Source: JBGOTP01 sp041476545 (GTDB taxonomy: Bacteria > Acidobacteriota > Vicinamibacteria > Vicinamibacterales > CAVVIG01). Taken from it: a DNA stretch of 20,014 bases. A model generated the notes under the pieces. The model was not told the origin of the DNA, searched no databases, and was given only the letters and a program-made list of their open reading frames with translations. Location of the stretch: positions 1-20,014 of the forward strand of contig JBGOTP010000052.1 of NCBI GenBank assembly GCA_041476545.1, read 5' to 3'. This document shows, one piece after another, positions 14,594-20,014 of the stretch. The position numbers and the translations under genes are program-made. Position 1 is the stretch's first letter, and each line of letters starts with the position of its first letter.

Positions 14594-15975
14594 CAACGCC
14601 CCGGACGCAGCTGGGAGAAGAATTCGTCCGGCGCCTGGGCGCCACCCTGCGGTCCACACAGCTGTACTCGAAGAGCCACCCGATCATTGCCCGCAACCTC
14701 GAAGCGTTGGCGACCGTCCTCCAACGACTCCACGGCTCGAACCCGTCGGTCGTCATGGGCATCGTCGGCGACGAAGTGATCGTGGACGATTTGCCGCTGC
14801 CCAAAGGCGAGAGCTTCGCGGGCCTCGTGCGCCGCCTGAAGCAGGTCGGTGTCGAGCGGGTGACGATCGAACGGGGCGTCACGGTCCAGGAACTCGCGGC
14901 ATTCATCGAAGGCGTGACGACAACCGACGCGCCAGCGGCGGGCGAACCGGCGCTCCTCCCAACGTTCCCGCACATTCGCGTCGGACGCGTCTCCATGGAG
15001 GAGCGGGTCGAGGGTACGACCGCCGACATGGCGACGTTCAAACGGCTGTACAGCGATGCAGTGTCGGTCGCCGAGGCCGTCTGGGGCGGCGCGCAGACCG
15101 AATCGCAGCCCGACGCGAAGATGGCGCGCACGATGATCGACGGCCTCGCACAAGCCGTGTCCCAGAACCGTACGGCCCTCCTCGCTCTCACCACCCTGAA
15201 GGACTACGACAACTACACGTTCACGCACATGGTGAATGTCTCGATCCTCACGATGGGACAGGCGCGCGCGCTCGGGATCGATGGCGCGCTGCTGCGCGAA
15301 TTCGGCCTCGCGGCGCTGATGCACGACATCGGCAAGGTCCGCACGCCGCTGGAGATCCTGAACAAGCCCGACAAGCTCACCGACGACGAGTTCGCGATCA
15401 TGAAGCGTCACACGCTCGATGGCGCCGAAATTCTTCGAGGGACGCCGGAGATCCCCACGCTCGCGCCGGTGGTCGCTTTCGAGCATCACCTGCGACTCGA
15501 CGGCTCCGGATATCCCTCGGGCGTGAAGCGCGCGTCCCTCAATCTGGCCACGATGCTGTGCAGCATCGCCGACGTGTACGACGCGATGCGCTCCTATCGC
15601 AGATACCAGCAGTCATTTCCCACCGATCGCGTGCTCGAGGTGCTCAAGAGAAATGACAGTCAGCAGTTCGACCGGCACCTCGTCCGCCGGTTCGTGCAGT
15701 TGATCGGCATCTATCCGGCGGGGAATCTGGTGACGCTCACGAACGGTGACGTCGCGGTCGTCACGAAGGTGTACGCGCCCGATCCGCACCGGCCTCAGGT
15801 GCGCGTCGTCATCGACCGAGCGGGCCTGCGCCTGGAGACGCCGTACCTCGTCAATCTCTGGGAACACGAGTCCAATCCCGGCCAGGACGTGGCGATCGCC
15901 GCACCGATTGACGCGGGGGTTCTCGGCATCGATCCGCTGGCCTTGATGGAGATTGACGCCGTCTCCCACCGGTAA
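14590..15975 (+). CDS. HD-GYP domain protein (putative c-di-GMP phosphodiesterase)
   Basis: A 461-residue protein with a GTG start sharing GTGA with the upstream stop; an SD-like GGAG lies about eight bases before. The longer frame from 14407 is inside the HEAT gene. Residues 8-113 are the module shared with the HEAT protein (LYSKSHP 25-31, VIVDDLPL 63-70). The HD domain has His213 (FTHMVNVS), His245-Asp246 (MHDIGKV), His274 (KRHTLDG), His299-His300 and GYP at 307-309. The usual HHExxDGxGYP reads HHLRLDGSGYP, so Glu is replaced by Leu; other HD and GYP residues are intact. A C-terminal region of about 90 residues follows. HD-GYP proteins degrade cyclic-di-GMP to pGpG or GMP. The TAA overlaps the next ATG as TAATG. 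Confidence 0.92.
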   Translation: MTTPRTQLGEEFVRRLGATLRSTQLYSKSHPIIARNLEALATVLQRLHGSNPSVVMGIVGDEVIVDDLPLPKGESFAGLVRRLKQVGVERVTIERGVTVQELAAFIEGVTTTDAPAAGEPALLPTFPHIRVGRVSMEERVEGTTADMATFKRLYSDAVSVAEAVWGGAQTESQPDAKMARTMIDGLAQAVSQNRTALLALTTLKDYDNYTFTHMVNVSILTMGQARALGIDGALLREFGLAALMHDIGKVRTPLEILNKPDKLTDDEFAIMKRHTLDGAEILRGTPEIPTLAPVVAFEHHLRLDGSGYPSGVKRASLNLATMLCSIADVYDAMRSYRRYQQSFPTDRVLEVLKRNDSQQFDRHLVRRFVQLIGIYPAGNLVTLTNGDVAVVTKVYAPDPHRPQVRVVIDRAGLRLETPYLVNLWEHESNPGQDVAIAAPIDAGVLGIDPLALMEIDAVSHR

Positions 15976-16304
15976 TGGACAGTTTCACGGCGAGAGTCCT
16001 CAACGTGGTGCGGCGAATCCCGCCCGGGCGTGTCGCCACCTACGGCGATGTGGCGGCGCTGGCCGGGAAGCCGCGCGCGGCCCGCGCGGTCGGCAACATC
16101 ATGCGCGAGTGCCGCCGGCCCGACGTGCCCTGTCATCGCGTCGTCGCCGCCCTTGGCCGCCTCGGTGGCTATGGAGGACGGGAGGCGCTCAAACGGGCGC
16201 TGCTCGTGGCGGAGGGCGTCGCGATGAAGGGTTCGCGAATCAGACTCGAGGCCTGCCGCGTGACCGGCGTACGAAGCGTCGCCGTGAAGAGGCCCCGCCG
16301 TTAA
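15975..16304 (+). CDS. Small O6-alkylguanine-DNA alkyltransferase-like protein (MGMT C-terminal domain)
   Basis: A 109-residue protein consisting only of the DNA-binding and active-site domain of methylguanine methyltransferases. FTARVLNVVRRIPPGRVATYGDVA is the helix-turn-helix region, Arg37 in RAVGNIM is in the position of the finger residue, and PCHRVV carries the methyl-accepting Cys53. The Cys is present, unlike in alkyltransferase-like proteins where it is Trp, so it could repair O6-alkylguanine. It lacks the N-terminal domain of the long enzymes. Its start overlaps the HD-GYP stop by one base, a translationally coupled pair. A functional link between the two is not known to me. Confidence 0.88.
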   Translation: MDSFTARVLNVVRRIPPGRVATYGDVAALAGKPRAARAVGNIMRECRRPDVPCHRVVAALGRLGGYGGREALKRALLVAEGVAMKGSRIRLEACRVTGVRSVAVKRPRR

Positions 16305-16342
16305 GCGATCGCGGCTGCTGGCACTGCGCGTGCCGAAACCGA

Positions 16343-16348
16343 TATAAT
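16343..16348 (+). promoter_or_regulatory. -10 element (TATAAT) before the secreted orphan gene
   Basis: A perfect TATAAT 52 bases before the ATG at 16401, with no good -35 at the right distance. Overlapping upstream is a sigma-54-like pair: TGG at 16319-16321 and GC at 16332-16333, spaced GG-N10-GC, in a TGGCAC...TGCC context. That stretch also has a GGCAC/GTGCC inverted repeat. Only one of these readings is likely to be real. Confidence 0.45.
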
Positions 16349-16400
16349 TGCCGCGTTCACCTCAGCCGCGCGTCTGTGTTCCAGACGCCAGGAGACAGCA

Positions 16401-16907
16401 ATGAAGTCATCTGTTCTGCATGGAGCCCTGATTGTGGGCTTGGTGGTGGGCCTGGGCCTGGTGGGGTCGAGCGCTGGCACCGTGTATGCGCAAAAGCCAG
16501 GACAGGGGCACACCGCCCCCAAGGCGCAGCCGGCGAGCGCCCCGGCGCCCAACGCGCCCGGTGGTGAAATTGCGCTCGGTGCGATCCACCTGTCGAAGGG
16601 CGTGAAGGCCGATGGCAAGTCGCTCCCGGCTGGCACGTATCAGGTACGCGTCACGGCGGAAACGGCGTCGCCGAATGCGGCCGGACAAAGTCAGGGACTC
16701 GAGCGCTGGATGGAATTCGTGCAGGGCGGGAAAGTCAAGGGTCGCGAGGTCGTGACGATCATTCCGCAATCTGAAATCGCCCACGTCCAGAAGGACGCTC
16801 CGCCGGCTGCGAATTCATCGAAGTTCGAAGTGCTCAAGGGTGGCGACTACATGCGCCTGTGGATCAGGCGGGGCGCCAATCACTACCTGGTGCACTTCCC
16901 CGCGTAG
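16401..16907 (+). CDS. Small secreted protein of unknown function
   Basis: A 168-residue protein with an excellent ribosome site (AGGAGA, about five bases from the ATG) and a signal peptide (MKSSVLHGALIVGLVVGLGL, cleavage likely near TVYA before QKPGQ). A Pro/Ala-rich linker to about residue 53 precedes a compact domain: GAIHLSKGVKADGKSLPAG, TYQVRVTAE, LERWMEFVQGGKVKGREVVTIIP, then MRLWIRRGANHYLVHFPA at the end. SLPAGTYQVRV resembles the beta-strand start seen in DUF2911-like secreted proteins, but I cannot confirm that. It should be a periplasmic or extracellular beta-rich domain without a visible catalytic motif. It follows the operon 12290-16304 by about 96 bases and has its own promoter-like sequences. 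Confidence 0.78.
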   Translation: MKSSVLHGALIVGLVVGLGLVGSSAGTVYAQKPGQGHTAPKAQPASAPAPNAPGGEIALGAIHLSKGVKADGKSLPAGTYQVRVTAETASPNAAGQSQGLERWMEFVQGGKVKGREVVTIIPQSEIAHVQKDAPPAANSSKFEVLKGGDYMRLWIRRGANHYLVHFPA

Positions 16908-16910
16908 CTA

Positions 16911-17029
16911 GGGCAGGCAGGGCCGGCAAGCCAGGCAGGACAGGCAGGAAGATCGCTCGCTTTCAGATTCGCTTGGTTCCCCGGCCAGCCCGGCGCGCCG
17001 TGCCCGCCTCGCCTGCCCTGTCGGCCCTC
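16911..17029. repeat. GGCAGG-rich inverted repeats in a convergent intergenic gap
   Basis: The 123 bases between the secreted orphan gene and the rng stop. The left part (16911-16949) is a dense run of GGCAGG-type units; the right part (16981-17029) is its approximate complement (CCTGCC, CTGTCGGCCCT). For example AGGGCCGGCA (16919-16928) matches the reverse complement of the right arm at nine of ten bases. There is no T-tract. The arms could fold in RNA from either strand and act as a bidirectional termination or mRNA-stability element. Confidence 0.45.
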
Positions 17030-17030
17030 G

Positions 17031-18575
17031 TCAAATCGCCATCACATCGAACTGCTCGTGGTGCAGTAGTGCGTCGGACTTGACGGCGACGTCCTTGCCG
17101 ATCGCCTGGCGCAAATCCACGAGCACCTCGCCCTCTTCTTCCTTCAGTGCGCGGGCAATGTCGGGGTTCACGCGCAATAGCAGACGGTGCCCGTTCAGAT
17201 CAGGACCGATCTTCCGGACTTCACTGAGAATCTCGTAGCAGATGGTGGCGGCCGACTTGATGACACCGGTGCCGGAGCAATACGGGCACGGCTCCGTCAG
17301 CACCCGTTCGAGACTCTGTTTCACCCGTTTGCGCGTGATGATGACGAGCCCAAAGTCCGCCACCTGCAGCGCCTTCGATGGCGAGCGATCCTTCTTGAGC
17401 TCCAGTTCGACGGCCTGCAGCACCTTCAGCCGGTTCTTCTTCTCCTCCATGTCGATGAAGTCGAGCACGATGATGCCCCCGAGATCGCGCAGTCTGACCT
17501 GACGCACGATCTCCTTCACCGCCTCGAGGTTCGTCTTGACGATCGTGTCCTCGAGCCGGCCGCTCGACTTCTTTCCGACGTACCGTCCGGTATTCACGTC
17601 GATCGCCACGAGCGCCTCGGTCTGGTTGATGACGATCGACCCGCCGGACTTCAACCAGACCTTGCTCTTGAGCGCCTTGTCGATCTCGGCCTGCACGCCG
17701 TACTCCTCGAAAATCGGAAACGGCTTCGAGTGCAGCTTCACGCGTGGTGCGAGGGTCGGGAGAATGCGCTCCACGAGTTCGAGCACGCGCTGATGATCGC
17801 CCGGATTGTCGATGCGGATGGTCTGGAACTCGTCCGTCAGCAGATCGCGCAGCAGCTTCCCGACAAGACTCGGCTCGCGGTAGACGACCGCGGGCGCGCG
17901 AGACTTCTCCATCTTCTGGCGAATGTCGGTCCAGATGCCGTGGAAGGCCTCGAGGTCGCTGACAATGTCTTCCTTGGGACGGCCGCCGGCCGCGGTGCGG
18001 ATGATGACGCCGCCCGTGAAACCGTGCGACTCGCGGAACTCCCGCACGATACCGCGAAGGCGCGACCGTTCCTCGCGAGATTCGATCTTCCTGGAGACGC
18101 CGACGTGATCGACCGTTGGCATGAACACCAGAAACCGTCCGGGCATCGTCACGTGGGAGGTGAGCCGGGCCCCTTTGGTGCCAAGCGGCTCCTTGACGAC
18201 CTGCACCAGGATCTCCTGGCCCTCCTTGAGCAGGTCCTCGATCTTCGCCTGCTGGCGCTCGTGCTCGCCGTCCCGATCGTTGGCAGGCCTGGGCTCTCCG
18301 CCCGGACCATCCTCGTCCGCCGCTTCGAGCTTGTCGAATTCCTCCAGCGTATCGATGACCTCGGCGACGTACAGAAAACCGTCGCGCTCGAGTCCGATGT
18401 CGATGAATGAGGACTGCATGCCGGGCAGGACCTTCGAAACCCGGCCCTTGTAGACGTTGCCGACAACACCGCGGTGGCGTTCACGTTCGACGAACAGTTC
18501 CGCAACCAGATCGTCTTCGAGGATGGCCACCATCGTTTCGTGGCCGTTCGAGGAGATGATCATCTCCTTGGTCAT
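17031..18575 (-). CDS. rng: Ribonuclease E/G family
   Basis: A 514-residue RNase G/E-type endoribonuclease that cuts single-stranded AU-rich sites in rRNA precursors and mRNA. The S1 part begins at about residue 37 (GVVGNVYKGRVSKVLPGMQSSF) and is split by an acidic insertion (about 80-115). The catalytic metal ligands are Asp326 (VAIDVNTG) and Asp372 (IVLDFIDM), and the zinc link for tetramer assembly is CPYCSGTG (430-437). The size is close to RNase G and lacks the long scaffold tail of RNase E. An AGGAG precedes the ATG by about eight bases. It follows rodA after 118 bases that contain a heptamer repeat. The symbol rng is used because of length; rne-like naming is equally possible. Confidence 0.92.
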   Translation of the reverse strand: MTKEMIISSNGHETMVAILEDDLVAELFVERERHRGVVGNVYKGRVSKVLPGMQSSFIDIGLERDGFLYVAEVIDTLEEFDKLEAADEDGPGGEPRPANDRDGEHERQQAKIEDLLKEGQEILVQVVKEPLGTKGARLTSHVTMPGRFLVFMPTVDHVGVSRKIESREERSRLRGIVREFRESHGFTGGVIIRTAAGGRPKEDIVSDLEAFHGIWTDIRQKMEKSRAPAVVYREPSLVGKLLRDLLTDEFQTIRIDNPGDHQRVLELVERILPTLAPRVKLHSKPFPIFEEYGVQAEIDKALKSKVWLKSGGSIVINQTEALVAIDVNTGRYVGKKSSGRLEDTIVKTNLEAVKEIVRQVRLRDLGGIIVLDFIDMEEKKNRLKVLQAVELELKKDRSPSKALQVADFGLVIITRKRVKQSLERVLTEPCPYCSGTGVIKSAATICYEILSEVRKIGPDLNGHRLLLRVNPDIARALKEEEGEVLVDLRQAIGKDVAVKSDALLHHEQFDVMAI

Positions 18576-18590
18576 TCAGCAAACTCCTGG

Positions 18591-18691
18591 AGCTTTCAGC
18601 TCTCGGCTCTCAGCTATCAGCTATCAGCTATCAGCAGAACTCGACGTTCCTGCCTGAAAGCCGAAAGCCGACAGCTGAGAGCTGCCAGCTC
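18591..18691. repeat. 7-bp repeat tract with inverted arms between rodA and rng
   Basis: Heptamers in strict period 7: AGCTTTC, AGCTCTC, GGCTCTC, three times AGCTATC, then AGC (to about 18635). A 22-base spacer follows, then AGCCGAA, AGCCGAC, AGCTGAG, AGCTGCC, AGCTCTG. The right arm read in reverse complement again gives AGCTNTC-like and GGCTTTC units, so the tract can form a long imperfect hairpin. It fills most of the gap before the rng ribosome site (AGGAG at 18584-18588). Confidence 0.75.
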
Positions 18692-18693
18692 TG

Positions 18694-19788
18694 TTAGTTT
18701 GTGAATCTGCGCATGCGGACGTTGAGCACCAGCCCGAACCCGGCGAGCGTGGCGATCATCGACGAACCTCCGTAGCTCATGAGCGGAAGCGTGAGCCCTT
18801 TGACGGGCGCCAGTCCGGCCGACATGGTGATGTTGTACATCACCTGGAAGGTGAAGCTGGCCAGCACACCGAGCACGAGATAGGAGCCGAGGCGATCCTT
18901 GGAGAGACGGGCCGCCTCGAGCGCGCGCAGAATCACGAATAAATACAAGCCGAGCGTCACGAGGACGCCGGCAAACCCCTGTTCCTCGGCCAGCACCGAG
19001 AAAATGAAATCGTTATGGGCCACCGGGAGAAACCGCAGCTGACCCTGCGTCCCCTTCTTGAAGCCCTTGCCAACGAGCCCGCCTGATCCCACCGTGATGC
19101 GCGCCTGAATCTGCTGGTATCCGGCGCCCTTCGCGTCCTGTGAGGGATCGAGAAATGTCGAGATTCTGGATTTCTGGTAGTCCTTCAGCGCGAACCGCCA
19201 GGCGATCGGCGCCGCGAGGAGGAAGCACACGCACATCACGCCGAGAATGCGCATTTGCATCCCGGCAAGATAGGCAACCGCGAGGAACACCGGAATCAGG
19301 GTCACCGCCGTACCCAGATCGGGCTCCCTCGCAATGAGCGCAAGCGGCAGAGCGGTGAGCCCGGCACCAATCGCGAGGTCGGCCCAACCCGGCATGCCCC
19401 GATTCTCCCCAAAGAACTTGGCGAGCACGAGAGCCACGCCAACTTTGGCAAATTCGGACGGCTGCAGGTTGAGGGGTCCGAGGGCAACCCATCGCCTCGC
19501 GCCCATCTGGGTCGATCCCAGAAACGCCACGTACACGAGTGCCGCCAGCAGGCCCACGTAGATGAGATGAGACTTGTCGGCAAACGCGCGGTAGTCGAGC
19601 GTCAGCATGAATACCATGGCCCCCAGTCCGAGCACAATGGCGTACAGCTGCGTGACGTAGAGATGTGACGTGCCGCGCGTGGGGTCGGCCGTGGTGCTGA
19701 AGATCATGACCACGCCAAGCGTGCAGAGCGCGAGGATGGCGGCCAGCAGCGCCCAGTCGATGTGATAGTACAGCCGTCGTTCAAACAT
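18694..19788 (-). CDS. rodA: Rod shape-determining peptidoglycan glycosyltransferase
   Basis: A 364-residue SEDS-family polytopic membrane protein with about ten transmembrane segments. The family features are LNLQPSEFAKVG (first cytoplasmic motif), REPDLGTAVTLIPV, VGSGGLVGKGF, LPVAHNDFIFSVLAEEQGF, and MSYGGSSMIATLAGFGL at the end, with the order and size of RodA. It polymerises glycan strands during elongation, together with PBP2. The ATG lies 3 bases after the PBP2 stop (TGA, three bases, ATG), so translation is coupled. A long open frame on the other strand is an antisense artefact of high GC. Confidence 0.95.
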   Translation of the reverse strand: MFERRLYYHIDWALLAAILALCTLGVVMIFSTTADPTRGTSHLYVTQLYAIVLGLGAMVFMLTLDYRAFADKSHLIYVGLLAALVYVAFLGSTQMGARRWVALGPLNLQPSEFAKVGVALVLAKFFGENRGMPGWADLAIGAGLTALPLALIAREPDLGTAVTLIPVFLAVAYLAGMQMRILGVMCVCFLLAAPIAWRFALKDYQKSRISTFLDPSQDAKGAGYQQIQARITVGSGGLVGKGFKKGTQGQLRFLPVAHNDFIFSVLAEEQGFAGVLVTLGLYLFVILRALEAARLSKDRLGSYLVLGVLASFTFQVMYNITMSAGLAPVKGLTLPLMSYGGSSMIATLAGFGLVLNVRMRRFTN

Positions 19789-19791
19789 GAT

Positions 19792-20014
19792 TCACCGCGT
19801 CGCTTCGGCGGCCGTCGCCTGGCCGGGCACGGGGATCGGGGGCGAGATCGGTTCGTCTCCGTCGACCGGAGGGATCGTCACCAGACCCTTGGCCCCGAGG
19901 GAAGGCAGCGGCTGGCGTTCCCGTTTCGCGAAAAAGGTCTCGAGCACGTGCTTCGCAATCGGCGCCGCGGTCGTGCCACCGTGGCCGCCGTGTTCGACGA
20001 ACACGACACCCGAG
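19792..20014 (-). CDS. mrdA: Penicillin-binding protein 2, C-terminal end (continues beyond the window)
   Basis: The last 74 residues of a protein whose 5' part lies beyond base 20014. The segment VVFVEHGGHGGTTAAPIAKHVLETFF matches the last part of the PBP2 (MrdA) transpeptidase domain, where (I/V)VEHGG-HGG(S/T)-AAPIA is typical. A Pro-rich tail (LPSLGAKG, IPPVDGDEPISPPIPVPG) ends the protein. It cross-links peptidoglycan during elongation and sits, as in many bacteria, directly before rodA, 3 bases upstream. A GTG inside this stretch (20004) is not its start. Confidence 0.8.
   Translation of the reverse strand, partial: SGVVFVEHGGHGGTTAAPIAKHVLETFFAKRERQPLPSLGAKGLVTIPPVDGDEPISPPIPVPGQATAAEATR

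Noticed and set aside
14323..15489. Minus-strand open frame (388 codons) opposite HEAT/HD-GYP
   Set aside because: Shadow of two overlapping genes with clear motifs on the plus strand.
17187..18410. Plus-strand open frame (407 codons) opposite rng
   Set aside because: Antisense to the conserved RNase E/G gene, no motif and no ribosome site.

Overview
The window is about 20 kb of dense, high-GC bacterial DNA and reads as a chromosomal core segment rather than an island. There is no transposase, integrase, phage gene, tRNA, rRNA or CRISPR array. The gene mix suggests an Acidobacteriota genome, possibly of the Vicinamibacteria type. That mix is a VWFA-related exported protein, tandem ABC-2 exporters headed by MPIHDQGYR-type permeases, a HEAT/HD-GYP pair, and an mrdA-rodA-rng cluster with degenerate 7-bp repeats between genes. 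The taxonomic call is inference from gene style; no marker gene is present.

Layout. Bases 1-3767 hold small mixed-strand units: the 3' end of a DUF423 membrane protein gene (+), an exported protein of unknown function and folE (GTP cyclohydrolase I) on the minus strand, an exported helical-repeat (TPR/TatT-like) protein on the plus strand whose 5' end overlaps that of folE, a receiver-like protein without the phosphoacceptor Asp, a PilZ-domain protein, and a convergent gamma-glutamylcyclotransferase-like gene. Bases 3805-9508 (minus) form an export cluster: a VWFA-related secreted protein, then ATPase-permease-ATPase-permease with start/stop overlaps or 3-nt gaps, then a membrane-anchored exported protein. 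Bases 9553-12214 (minus) carry mtnA (methionine salvage), tsaD (tRNA t6A synthesis) and a Nudix hydrolase. Bases 12290-16304 (plus) are a tightly overlapped three-gene operon: HEAT-repeat protein, HD-GYP protein and a small O6-alkylguanine transferase-like protein. A secreted orphan follows at 16401-16907. Bases 17031-20014 (minus) hold the end of mrdA (PBP2), rodA and rng (RNase E/G): cell elongation and RNA processing.

How the genes relate. Three products have domains linked to cyclic-di-GMP: the PilZ protein (ligand), the neighbouring pseudo-receiver (possible partner) and the HD-GYP protein (hydrolysis). The HEAT and HD-GYP proteins share a similar N-terminal module of about 100 residues, which I judged by eye.

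Points most worth a second look are a double palindrome lying in frame inside tsaD, the shared HEAT/HD-GYP N-terminal module, the Asp-to-Tyr receiver, in-frame tandem repeats in one ABC ATPase, and three intergenic repeat tracts (two with a clear 7-bp period).
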